Positions 7,963-15,653 of a DNA stretch of 64,000 nt are shown one piece after another (within the stretch, counting starts at the first letter, position 1; the number at the start of each line of letters is the position of its first letter). The translations under genes were made by a program, and so were the position numbers. The notes below the pieces were generated by a model, which was given only the letters and a program-made list of their open reading frames with translations, ran no database searches and was not told where the DNA came from. This DNA comes from Acetobacterium wieringae. GTDB lineage: Bacteria > Bacillota > Clostridia > Eubacteriales > Eubacteriaceae. The DNA is taken from the NCBI RefSeq assembly GCF_026646375.1, contig NZ_JAIPPU010000004.1, positions 62,001 to 126,000 on the forward strand, in the 5' to 3' direction.

Positions 7963-8662
7963 CCATATTGTTAAAACCTATAAACAAAAAGAAGTACTTC
8001 ATCTGGAGGGTCAGCATGGTGAGCTATTTTTTGAGTCCGGCCAAATTCATGGTATTATTGGGCCCAACGGTTCCGGAAAAACTACCTTGATGAAAATAAT
8101 GGCGGGCCTGATCGCCCCTTCCTCTGGAACGGTCCACTACAATGATCACCCCTTATGTCAGGATATTTTTTCCCAAATGACCTACTCCACCCATACTCCT
8201 ACGCTTTTTTCCCGATCCGTCTATGATAATATTGCCTATCCGTTAAAAATCCGCAACTATGAAAAAGAACTGCTTCATCAAACTGTAAATCAACTGCTGG
8301 AGGAGTTCGAAATCAAAAATATCGCAAACCAGAATGCCCGCCATCTTTCTGGTGGTGAATCTCAAAAGACAGCTCTGGCACGGGCGCTGTCTTTTTCGCC
8401 AAAGGTACTTTTTTTAGACGAACCAACTGCCAATATTGATCCCAAAAGCATCCAACTTATTGAAACCGCCCTTAAAAAACGAAATCGCGACCAGGGCCTG
8501 ACCATTATCATCATCACCCATAATCTCAGCCAAGCCTTTCGGATTTGTACCCACTTGACTTTTCTCGATCAGGGCATCTGTCTGTTTTCTGACACCCCGG
8601 AAAAAATCATGGCTTCTACCCACCCAACCATCGATGAATTTATCTCATTCAATCGATTTTAA
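7946..8662 (+). CDS. tupC: tungstate ABC transporter, ATP-binding protein
   Basis: A 238-residue cytoplasmic ABC ATPase. Walker A is GPNGSGKTT near residue 40, the signature is LSGGESQKTALARAL, Walker B is VLFLDEPTANID, and the switch His lies in IIITHN. The start is the ATG after GGAG, inside tupB. A TTG four codons upstream is rejected because the ribosome binding site would then be coding. It completes the tungstate importer. No clear terminator follows in the 165-base gap before the HD-GYP gene. Confidence 0.9.
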   Translation: MNIKTSHIVKTYKQKEVLHLEGQHGELFFESGQIHGIIGPNGSGKTTLMKIMAGLIAPSSGTVHYNDHPLCQDIFSQMTYSTHTPTLFSRSVYDNIAYPLKIRNYEKELLHQTVNQLLEEFEIKNIANQNARHLSGGESQKTALARALSFSPKVLFLDEPTANIDPKSIQLIETALKKRNRDQGLTIIIITHNLSQAFRICTHLTFLDQGICLFSDTPEKIMASTHPTIDEFISFNRF

Positions 8663-8827
8663 GGTTTTTTTGTCATAACTAAAGGCATATTAAACTTAAA
8701 TTTCTTTTTATTCCCGTTTTTTATCCGAGCTATCGTGAAATTTTGATTGCAAAAACAGGGATCTTATAGTTATAATTATTATCTAAGTCCTGACTTTATA
8801 CCAGGTCATTATATTGGGAGGAAAACC

Positions 8828-9895
8828 ATGAGATATGTACCAACATTTTGCCTGCGTGAAGGAATGATGTTAGGAAATAATCTTTGGGGTGAACGAGGTG
8901 AGTTGATACTTGCCAAAGATACAGTTTTGACTGAAGATTATATCGAACGAATAAAAAAACTGAATTATAATGGCATCTATGTTGAAGACGATCTGACCAA
9001 AGACATTCAAATCATCAATATCATCAATGACCGGGTTCGCGCCGAAACGGTTAAATGTGTGAAGGACGTCTTTATTACCACCGAAAATAAAGGTTCATTA
9101 AAAAAGAATACTTTTAATGATATGCAAAAACAGATTGAGTCCATTGTTGATGAAATTCTTCAAAATAGTCACATGGTTATTAATATGGTGGATTTGAAGG
9201 TTTTTGATGACTATACCTATTTTCATTCAGTGAATGTTGCCGTCCTTTCCATCGTTCTGGGAACCGCCCTGGGCTTGCGCCGGGAACAATTATGCGATCT
9301 GGGAATCGGTGCGATTCTGCACGATATCGGCAAAGTTTTTGTCAAGAAAGATATCCTCTGTAAAGCTGGGGTACTCTCCGAAGACGAATCCTGTGAAATG
9401 CAAAACCATTCCACTTTGGGTTTTGATTATATCAAAAAAGTATCAAACATCAATTTGTCGGCCCGAATTGGGATTCTCGATCATCATGAAAAGTTCGGCG
9501 GCGGCGGTTACCCCAACGATTTAAAAGAAGAAAAAATTTCGCTCTTTGGGCGAATCATTGCCATTGCCGATGTCTATGATGCCATGACCTCCGATCGCCC
9601 CTACCGCAAAGCCATTATCCCTTCGGAAGTTATCGAGTACATCATGGGGGCTTCTCATACCCTTTTCGATCCGGATTTGGTTGATGTCTTTATCCGCAAG
9701 ATTGCCCCCTATCCGATTGGTACCTGCGTGGAACTGAGCAACCGGCTAACCGGAATTATCATTGAGAATTATGAGAACTTTTCGATGCGACCCAAGGTCC
9801 GGATTTTTAAAAAAGACGGCGAAGATGTGACCCCTTTTGAACTTGATCTCAGTAACCGGGCCTTCCTGAATGTTACCATTACCAGCATTCTATAA
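8828..9895 (+). CDS. HD-GYP domain protein, probable c-di-GMP phosphodiesterase
   Basis: A 355-residue cytoplasmic protein with an N-terminal domain of ~110 residues and an HD-GYP domain. Visible motifs are ILHDIGK (the HD pair), HSTLGFDYI, the extended signature LDHHEKFGGGGYP (GGGYP in place of HD-GYP proper) and IIAIADVYDAMTSDRPYRKA. Proteins of this class hydrolyse c-di-GMP. The frame is open upstream to a TTG, but GGGAGG precedes the ATG used here. A diguanylate cyclase (17-18 kb) and a c-di-GMP-type EPS operon (41-49 kb) in the same window make a role in that signalling network plausible. Confidence 0.88.
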   Translation: MRYVPTFCLREGMMLGNNLWGERGELILAKDTVLTEDYIERIKKLNYNGIYVEDDLTKDIQIINIINDRVRAETVKCVKDVFITTENKGSLKKNTFNDMQKQIESIVDEILQNSHMVINMVDLKVFDDYTYFHSVNVAVLSIVLGTALGLRREQLCDLGIGAILHDIGKVFVKKDILCKAGVLSEDESCEMQNHSTLGFDYIKKVSNINLSARIGILDHHEKFGGGGYPNDLKEEKISLFGRIIAIADVYDAMTSDRPYRKAIIPSEVIEYIMGASHTLFDPDLVDVFIRKIAPYPIGTCVELSNRLTGIIIENYENFSMRPKVRIFKKDGEDVTPFELDLSNRAFLNVTITSIL

Positions 9896-9920
9896 CTATG
9901 CCCAAACTGGGCAACACCAG

Positions 9921-9963
9921 CAGAGTAATGTTTCTGGCAACAGAGTGTTACTCTGTTTTTTTT
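9921..9963 (+). terminator. intrinsic terminator after the HD-GYP gene
   Basis: CAGAGTAA pairs with TTACTCTG and is followed directly by eight T residues. An alternative shorter hairpin (CAGAG/CTCTG) uses the same T-tract. Plus strand. Confidence 0.8.
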
Positions 9964-9997
9964 CATTTAAAAATTCCGGTTGCTAATCCTAATTTCA

Positions 9998-10026
9998 TTG
10001 CCATCCGCTTGATAACATGTTAGAAT
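9998..10026 (+). promoter_or_regulatory. SigA-type promoter of potABCD
   Basis: TTGCCA, a 17-bp spacer and TAGAAT on the plus strand, placing the transcript start near 10033. Confidence 0.6.
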
Positions 10027-10042
10027 AAAACCAGTGTAATAA

Positions 10043-10058
10043 TGCTTATCCATAAGCA
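10043..10058. promoter_or_regulatory. palindrome TGCTTATCCATAAGCA just after the pot transcription start
   Basis: A perfect 7-bp inverted repeat with a 2-bp centre, about 10 bp downstream of the predicted start site. This is an operator-like position. The cognate regulator is unknown. Confidence 0.45.
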
Positions 10059-10142
10059 ACGAATCGCTTAATCAACCCTGGGGAAAGCCTGGGGATTTTT
10101 TTGCTTAAATAGATGGTTTTGATACGACGGAGGATTTATGAA

Positions 10143-11207
10143 TTGAAAAAAAATACCGAAAAGATTATACAAGTTAGCAACCTGGTTAAACACTATGGGG
10201 ATAAAACCATTATTGATGAAATTAATTTTTCCATCCGCACGAATGAATTTCTGACCATCCTCGGCCCCAGCGGCTGTGGTAAAACCACCCTGCTGCGGAT
10301 GATTGGTGGGTTTGAAACCCCGGATTCCGGGGACATTCTTTTTGAAGGCCGAACCCTCCTCACTATCCCGGCCAACAAACGGCCGATTAATACAGTTTTT
10401 CAGAAATATGCCCTGTTCCCCCATTTAAATGTCTATGACAATGTTGCCTTTGGACTAAAAATTCAAAAAAAATTCAAAGACGAAATCGATCGTCTGGTTC
10501 AGGAAATGCTGCGGATGGTGAATCTTCAGGGACATGAACAGCGGGATGTCAATTCCCTAAGTGGTGGTGAGCAACAGCGGGTTGCCATTGCCCGGGCGCT
10601 GGTCAATCATCCCCAGGTACTGCTGTTGGACGAGCCCTTGGGAGCCCTGGATCTCAAACTGCGCAAGAATATGCAGCTGGAGCTAAAAAACCTTCAGAAA
10701 AAAACCGGGATCACCTTCATTTATGTCACCCACGATCAGGAAGAGGCAATGACCATGTCCGATACCATCATCATTATGAACCACGGCCGAATTCAGCAGA
10801 TCGGCTCCCCGGTGGACATATACAATGAACCCCGAAACGCCTTCGCTGCGGATTTTATCGGCGAAAGCAATATTCTCGAGGCAATTATGTTAAAAGACTG
10901 TCTGGTCAAGCTTCAAAATGTGGCCGTTCCCTGTGTCGATACGGGTTTTGCGGAAAACGAGGCGGTGCTTTCCGTAATTCGTCCGGAGGATATCGAAATT
11001 CTCCCCCCCGGCGTTGGTTTTCTCGATGGAAAAATTGAAACGGTGACTTTTTTGGGGATGCACTATGAAATTGTCATGACCTGTCAGGGCATCAACTGGC
11101 TGATTCACACCACCCGGGAATTCTTCGCCGGAGATCCCATCAGTATCCAGGTTGACCCCAATAATATTCATATCATGAAAAAGGACAATGACCATGAAAT
11201 CATTTAA
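10143..11207 (+). CDS. potA: spermidine/putrescine ABC transporter, ATP-binding protein
   Basis: A 354-residue ATPase with Walker A GPSGCGKTT, Q-loop FQKYALFPHLNVYDNV, signature [15 protein letters not shown], Walker B VLLLDEPLGALD, and a C-terminal TOBE-type domain from ~270. The start is an inferred TTG. GGAGG lies 9 bases upstream and the nearest in-frame ATG, ten codons earlier, has no ribosome binding site. The SD is followed first by an out-of-frame ATG AAT TGA whose stop overlaps the TTG, suggesting re-initiation. It heads potABCD for polyamine import. Confidence 0.9.
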   Translation: MKKNTEKIIQVSNLVKHYGDKTIIDEINFSIRTNEFLTILGPSGCGKTTLLRMIGGFETPDSGDILFEGRTLLTIPANKRPINTVFQKYALFPHLNVYDNVAFGLKIQKKFKDEIDRLVQEMLRMVNLQGHEQRDVNSLSGGEQQRVAIARALVNHPQVLLLDEPLGALDLKLRKNMQLELKNLQKKTGITFIYVTHDQEEAMTMSDTIIIMNHGRIQQIGSPVDIYNEPRNAFAADFIGESNILEAIMLKDCLVKLQNVAVPCVDTGFAENEAVLSVIRPEDIEILPPGVGFLDGKIETVTFLGMHYEIVMTCQGINWLIHTTREFFAGDPISIQVDPNNIHIMKKDNDHEII

Positions 11208-12039
11208 GGAATACATTGCCTATCCCTATGGTCTGTGGATGCTGATTTTTATTGCTGTTCCGCTGTTGGTGGTAATCTGGTTCAGCTTTTTATCCAACCC
11301 GGATTTTAAGGCCGGAATCTACACCTTTACTTTGGAAAACTATCAGCAGTTTATGGATCCGGTATATCTGGAGCTGTTATACCGTTCGTTTTTATATGCC
11401 GTCATCGCCACTCTGATCTGTTTTCTGATTGCCTATCCTCTGGGGAACCTGATCGTTTCCCTACCCGGCCATCGCCAAAATATGATGATTGTGTTGATGA
11501 TTATTCCTATGTGGGTTAATTTTTTATTACGTACCTACGCCTGGATGGTTCTGCTCAGCGGTAGCGGCTTGATCTCCCAATTTCTCGGGCTTTTAGGCTT
11601 CCGGGATGTCAGTCTGCTGTATACCCAATCGGCGGTGATTCTGGGAATGGTATATAACTTCTTTCCCTACATGTTATTACCCATCTACACTTCCTTAAAA
11701 AAAATCGACCCGGATCTATTACGAGCCGCCACCGATCTGGGCGCCAACCATTTTCAGATGTTTCTAAAAATCAAGGTACCGCTCAGTCTTCCCGGGATTG
11801 TTTCCGGCTGTATGATGGTCTTTATGCCAGCGGTCAGCACCTTTGTCATTTCCAACCTGTTGGGTGGCGGTAAATACATGCTGATTGGTAATCTCATTGA
11901 ACAGCAGTTTTTAACCCTGAATAACTGGAACTTCGGCTCAGCAATATCAATGGTTCTAATGACGATAATCTTTCTGGTTCTCGGTATTGCCCGTTTAATT
12001 ACCGGGAAAGAATTTGACACCGGGGGGCAACTGCTATGA
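11194..12039 (+). CDS. potB: spermidine/putrescine ABC transporter, permease 1
   Basis: A 281-residue permease with about six transmembrane helices and the EAA-type coupling loop DLLRAATDLGANHFQMFLKIKVPLS (shown here as its run from ~residue 170). The start overlaps the end of potA. Of two nearby in-frame ATGs the second is favoured because AAGGA is better spaced from it. It ends with a 4-base overlap into potC (ATGA), a typical coupled arrangement. PotB and PotC form the heterodimeric membrane channel. Confidence 0.9.
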   Translation: MKSFKEYIAYPYGLWMLIFIAVPLLVVIWFSFLSNPDFKAGIYTFTLENYQQFMDPVYLELLYRSFLYAVIATLICFLIAYPLGNLIVSLPGHRQNMMIVLMIIPMWVNFLLRTYAWMVLLSGSGLISQFLGLLGFRDVSLLYTQSAVILGMVYNFFPYMLLPIYTSLKKIDPDLLRAATDLGANHFQMFLKIKVPLSLPGIVSGCMMVFMPAVSTFVISNLLGGGKYMLIGNLIEQQFLTLNNWNFGSAISMVLMTIIFLVLGIARLITGKEFDTGGQLL

Positions 12040-12815
12040 GAAAGTGTTTTAAAAATCTGGTCTTTGGTCTGATCCTGCTGTTTTTATACGCCCCGATTCT
12101 GGTGCTGATCATTTATTCTTTCAATGATTCAAAAATCATGGGGCCATGGGCTGGCTTTACTCTAAAATGGTATGTGATGCTTTTTCAGGATCGCTATATT
12201 CTTCAGGCCTTATATTATACCCTGATCATTGCCGTGATAGCCACTACTGTTTCAACCGTTGTGGGAACCGTCTCAGCTCTGGGCATTTATCGGATGCGTT
12301 CCAAGCTGAAACGCCCCTACCTGCTGCTCAATAATATTCCCGTGCTGGTACCGGATATTGTCATGGGGATCACACTGATGTCGCTGTTTATTTTTATTGG
12401 CATGAAGATGGGCCTCACCACCATCATTATTGCCCACATCACCTTTTGTATTCCCTATGTCATCTTGGCAGTGCTGCCCCGGTTTAACCGGCTGCCAGAA
12501 AATATTTTTGAAGCCGCCCTGGATCTCGGCGCAACGCCCCGACAAGCTTTCTGGAAGGTGCTGTTCCCGGAAATTCTACCCGGTGTGACCTCCGGCGCCC
12601 TGATCGCCTTTACCCTGTCCATCGATGATTTTGTAATCAGTTTTTTTACCGCCGGCAACGGGGTCAGTAACCTGTCCATCACCATCTACTCCATGGCCAA
12701 GGCTGGCATCAACCCCAAAATCAATGCCTTGTCAACTATTATGTTCGGATGTATCATGGTTTTGTTAGTCCTGATCAACATCCGCAGTGAAAAAGGGATT
12801 AAAAATATTCAATAA
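12036..12815 (+). CDS. potC: spermidine/putrescine ABC transporter, permease 2
   Basis: A 259-residue permease with about six transmembrane helices. The N-terminal motif FKNLVFGLILLFLYAPI and the coupling loop EAALDLGATPRQAFWKVLFP near residue 160 are typical of PotC. The gene overlaps potB by 4 bases and is followed 19 bases later by potD with its own strong ribosome binding site. It partners PotB in polyamine import. Confidence 0.9.
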   Translation: MRKCFKNLVFGLILLFLYAPILVLIIYSFNDSKIMGPWAGFTLKWYVMLFQDRYILQALYYTLIIAVIATTVSTVVGTVSALGIYRMRSKLKRPYLLLNNIPVLVPDIVMGITLMSLFIFIGMKMGLTTIIIAHITFCIPYVILAVLPRFNRLPENIFEAALDLGATPRQAFWKVLFPEILPGVTSGALIAFTLSIDDFVISFFTAGNGVSNLSITIYSMAKAGINPKINALSTIMFGCIMVLLVLINIRSEKGIKNIQ

Positions 12816-12834
12816 ATCTTATGAGGAGAATGGA

Positions 12835-13875
12835 ATGAAAAAAATCGTATTAATTTTGTCGTTACTGTGTCTGCCCTTTTTAGCTGGTGGCTGCGGATCT
12901 GATGATCGGGCCGAGCTGACGGTTTATAACTGGGGTGATTATATGGATCCGGAGGTGATCGCTCAGTTTGAAGAAGAATACAATTGCCGGGTCAATTATG
13001 AAACCTTTACCTCTAATGAAGACATGTATGTCAAGGTCAAAAACTCATCCGACACCTACGATGTGCTGGTGCCTTCTGATTATATGATTGAACGGCTGAT
13101 CCGGGAAGAAATGCTCCGCCCGATCACTAAAGACAGTATCCCCAATCTGGCCAACATCGATGACTCGGCAAAGAATCTGGCCTTTGACCCCGGCAATCAA
13201 TACTCGGTGCCTTATTTCTACGGAGTTTTGGGGATTGTTTATAACACGGCGCAAGTCACCGACCCGGTGGATAGCTGGAACCTGCTCTGGAACGACAAAT
13301 ATGCATCTAAAATTCTAATGTATGACAGCATCCGCGACAGTATGGGCGTCTCTCTGAAACGACTGGGCTTCTCAATGAATGAAACCAATGAAGCCAATAT
13401 CAATGCCGCTCGGGATGCCCTGATCGCCCAGAAACCTCTGGTGATGGCTTATGTCACCGATAATGTCAAGAGCCTGATGGCCAGTGGTGATGCGGCCATG
13501 GCAGTGGTTTACTCCGGCGATGCCGCAATTATCATGAGTGAAACCGACAGTCTTAATTTTGCGGTTCCCAAGGAAGGTTCCAATGCCTTTTATGATAATT
13601 TTGTGATTCCCAAAAATGCCCAAAACCCGGAATTGGCCGAAAAATTCATCAATTTCATGCTGACTCCGGAAATTGCCGCCAAAAATATTGAATATGTCGG
13701 TTACTCTTCACCCAACACCCCAGCCTTAGCCCTTCTGGATGCCAGCTGGTCTGAAAATGCCGGTTTTAACATCAGCAATGAAGATCTGGCTCGCAGCGAA
13801 ATCTTTAAAGATCTCCCCAATGATGTAATGGAGATTTACAACCGGGCCTGGACCGAGATAAACGTATCCAAATAA
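12835..13875 (+). CDS. potD: spermidine/putrescine-binding lipoprotein
   Basis: A 346-residue exported polyamine-binding protein. A signal peptide with lipobox LAGGC gives the acylated Cys at residue 20. The mature N-terminus LTVYNWGDYMDPEVIAQFE is the hallmark of PotD/PotF proteins, and LVPSDYMIERL follows near residue 77. The in-frame extension upstream overlaps potC but lacks a ribosome binding site. The chosen ATG has AGGAG 6 bases before it. It is the last gene of potABCD and is followed by a terminator. Whether spermidine or putrescine is preferred cannot be told. Confidence 0.92.
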   Translation: MKKIVLILSLLCLPFLAGGCGSDDRAELTVYNWGDYMDPEVIAQFEEEYNCRVNYETFTSNEDMYVKVKNSSDTYDVLVPSDYMIERLIREEMLRPITKDSIPNLANIDDSAKNLAFDPGNQYSVPYFYGVLGIVYNTAQVTDPVDSWNLLWNDKYASKILMYDSIRDSMGVSLKRLGFSMNETNEANINAARDALIAQKPLVMAYVTDNVKSLMASGDAAMAVVYSGDAAIIMSETDSLNFAVPKEGSNAFYDNFVIPKNAQNPELAEKFINFMLTPEIAAKNIEYVGYSSPNTPALALLDASWSENAGFNISNEDLARSEIFKDLPNDVMEIYNRAWTEINVSK

Positions 13876-13886
13876 TATAAAACAAA

Positions 13887-13932
13887 AGAACAACCTTTCC
13901 GGAGATTATTTTTCCGGATACGTTGTTCTTTT
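13887..13932 (+). terminator. intrinsic terminator of potABCD
   Basis: AAGAACAAC...CCGGA pairs with TCCGG...GTTGTTCTT, interrupted by a small asymmetric bulge, and ends in TTTTCTTGTGTT on the plus strand. The A-rich left flank may also let it work on the minus strand. Confidence 0.8.
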
Positions 13933-13958
13933 CTTGTGTTATTACATTTTTACCCTTA

Positions 13959-14102
13959 TTATTTCAGGCGTTCATACGCCTTACCCACAGTGAGTCCCTG
14001 AACTACAGTGGTAAACAGCACAATGGCATAGGTAGCAATCAGAAAGACGCTGTCGGTATCTGTTGCCAGAGAAGTCCCCGTGCCCATGACCAGCACCAGG
14101 AT
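13959..14102 (-). pseudogene. C-terminal fossil of a CPA1-type Na+/H+ antiporter
   Basis: Directly after the SHOCT gene's stop codon the minus strand encodes a reading frame that ends in AIVLFTTVVQGLTVGKAYERLK and is preceded by a hydrophobic stretch (DTDSVFLIATY). This is the last transmembrane helix and C-terminus of a monovalent cation:proton antiporter of the CPA1 family, normally 400 or more residues long. Nothing upstream continues it: the frame runs straight into the SHOCT gene's tail. An AGGAGG at 14107-14112 precedes it, so a ~45-residue peptide from a GTG could be made, but a remnant left by a deletion is the simpler reading. Confidence 0.7.
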
Positions 14103-14112
14103 AAGTCCTCCT

Positions 14113-14412
14113 TTAAACACCTAAAATTTGTCGTTTCTTGGCTTCAAACTCCTGTTGTGTTAAGATCCCCTGATCCCGAAGCTGACCCAGCTTGGCTAAT
14201 TGGGCCAATTGCTCGTCAAAATCCACATCCTGCTGATAGCTTTGCTGTTGAGAAACCTGCTGCTGTTGATAAGCTTGTTGTTGCTGAGCATAGGCCTGCT
14301 GATCTTTTTCGGTAAATCGCTTTGCCTGGCGACGACTAACATTATTTGATACGGCTGTGGCAGTTCCAGCCACAACGGCGGTTCTGGCTACTCCTCTTAA
14401 TAATCCGGCCAT
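14113..14412 (-). CDS. SHOCT-domain protein
   Basis: A 99-residue protein. Residues ~70-99 are a SHOCT domain (LAKLGQLRDQGILTQQEFEAKKRQIL), a short oligomerisation motif found at protein C-termini. The middle is very rich in Gln (repeated QQQ near 45-62), and the N-terminus is a short hydrophobic/Ala segment. It abuts the DUF6325-like gene with no gap. That pairing recurs in bacteria, and the two proteins probably act together. The role is unknown, with stress-related membrane function one possibility. The stop codon lies next to the antiporter fossil, so the 3' end marks a rearrangement junction. Confidence 0.75.
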   Translation of the reverse strand: MAGLLRGVARTAVVAGTATAVSNNVSRRQAKRFTEKDQQAYAQQQQAYQQQQVSQQQSYQQDVDFDEQLAQLAKLGQLRDQGILTQQEFEAKKRQILGV

Positions 14413-14832
14413 TTAGTTTTCCTCCTCTTCATCCAATTCAGCGGCGGCATCCGGATGAATTCGCCCCTCTGAAACCAGTCTTCCATTGGCATTAATCAGA
14501 GCCCGTTTAAGATCCTTTGCCCATAGTTGTTCAATGATCAATAATCCGGCGGCGTTGTTGGTTGCCAGTACCTCGCCAACTTCTTCGATATCTTCCATGG
14601 AAATCAACCCCGCTTTTTCCCGGTGTAGCAAAGTAATAGATTGCACCAGTTCATCATCCAGATTATTCAGTTCTAGTGTCACCACATTCCCATTCTCATC
14701 TTTTAGAATCACCGCCAGATCAAGCACGTTGATTATTTTCTTGCTGACCGCATCGGCTAAGGCACTCAGGACTTCTCCTTTAAACTGATTCCCTTCAAAC
14801 TCCAGAACAATGTAATCAATTGGACCACGCAT
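14413..14832 (-). CDS. DUF6325/DUF1269-like hypothetical protein
   Basis: A 139-residue acidic cytoplasmic protein beginning MRGPIDYIVLEFEGNQFKGE. The pattern (alpha/beta N-terminus, EDIEEVGEVLATNNAAGLLIIEQLWAKDL near 80-110 and an acidic tail DEEEEN) matches the DUF6325 family, which is usually followed by a SHOCT protein, as here. The biochemical role is unknown. It is divergently placed from the HdeD-like gene. That neighbour has a SigB-like promoter, so a joint stress function is an inference. Confidence 0.7.
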   Translation of the reverse strand: MRGPIDYIVLEFEGNQFKGEVLSALADAVSKKIINVLDLAVILKDENGNVVTLELNNLDDELVQSITLLHREKAGLISMEDIEEVGEVLATNNAAGLLIIEQLWAKDLKRALINANGRLVSEGRIHPDAAAELDEEEEN

Positions 14833-14946
14833 CCGTTTCTCCCTTCTGTATATTCTAATGATATACGATCCATATTTTGATTATAAATTCTTGTGTGTTA
14901 TTTTTTATTTACCCAAAAAACGTTTTTTCACTAAAAAAATATTTTT

Positions 14947-14971
14947 GTTTTAATTTATTAAAAATGGGCAT
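14947..14971 (+). promoter_or_regulatory. SigB-like promoter upstream of the HdeD-like gene
   Basis: GTTTTA, 13 bp, then GGGCAT. This is 5/6 in each box relative to the Bacillus SigB consensus (GTTTAA, N12-14, GGGTAT). No good SigA promoter is seen in the same gap on the plus strand. The start of transcription would lie ~55 bases before the gene. Confidence 0.45.
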
Positions 14972-15031
14972 TATATTAATAGCATTTGTAGCTCAGCTTA
15001 TCGAAATTATTTTTAACCTGGAGGTAGAAAA

Positions 15032-15577
15032 ATGGAAAACGCTGTCGGAAATGTAACAAAAGGCCATAAAGGTCTGGGAATTGCAGCTTCAATTATTATG
15101 ATTCTGCTTGGAATCGGGGTTTTTATTGCACCACAGTTCTTTGTTAACATGATGATCTGGATCTTTGTTATTGGTTTAATGATTTATGGTGTTTTTATGA
15201 TTTATGACTATGCCAAAAGTGAAATTAAAAACGGCTGGAGCCTGACTTCAGGGATTATGGCCGTCATTCTTGGTTTTCTGCTTGTCTTTGCACCGGCTTT
15301 AGCCCGGGCTGAGACCTTTGGATTTATGCTGGCGTTTATGACCCTATTCACCGGTATTAATCAGATCGCCGCCTCTTCGATGATGAAAAAACAGGGCGGT
15401 TCCGGTACTGGATGGCTGCTTGCTGCCGGAATTATCAATACCATCCTGGGTTTCTTCTTCCTTTTTAATCCCTATGTTATGCTATTTGCCTTTTCAATCA
15501 TTGCCGGGATTTATTTAATCGTTGGTGGAATTGCACTATTCGCCTCTACCATGTCAAGCCATCCTGCTGAGCAATAA
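15032..15577 (+). CDS. HdeD/DUF308 family membrane protein
   Basis: A 181-residue integral membrane protein with six hydrophobic helices in pairs, each pair similar to the next (for example GIAASIIMILLGIGVFIAP and SGIMAVILGFLLVFAPAL). This internal repetition is characteristic of the DUF308/HdeD family. E. coli HdeD contributes to acid resistance at high cell density. The function in Firmicutes is not established. The ATG follows GGAGGTAGAAAA. The upstream SigB-like promoter suggests general-stress expression. Confidence 0.8.
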   Translation: MENAVGNVTKGHKGLGIAASIIMILLGIGVFIAPQFFVNMMIWIFVIGLMIYGVFMIYDYAKSEIKNGWSLTSGIMAVILGFLLVFAPALARAETFGFMLAFMTLFTGINQIAASSMMKKQGGSGTGWLLAAGIINTILGFFFLFNPYVMLFAFSIIAGIYLIVGGIALFASTMSSHPAEQ

Positions 15578-15617
15578 GTATTTCATCCAAAAACGGTCTC
15601 TAAAAAGTATACGCTTT

Positions 15618-15653
15618 AAAAAAGATCTGAGCTCAATGCCCAGATCTTTTTTT
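15618..15653. terminator. bidirectional intrinsic terminator
   Basis: AAAAAAGATCTG pairs with CAGATCTTTTTT around an 11-base loop. T-tracts exist on both strands, serving the convergent HdeD-like gene and the ClC gene, whose stop codon touches it. Confidence 0.85.

Noticed and set aside
13876-14112. Complete small membrane protein gene downstream of the SHOCT gene
   Set aside because: The sequence matches only the C-terminal end of a large antiporter. An intact start and the rest of the protein are missing, so it is listed as a fossil instead.
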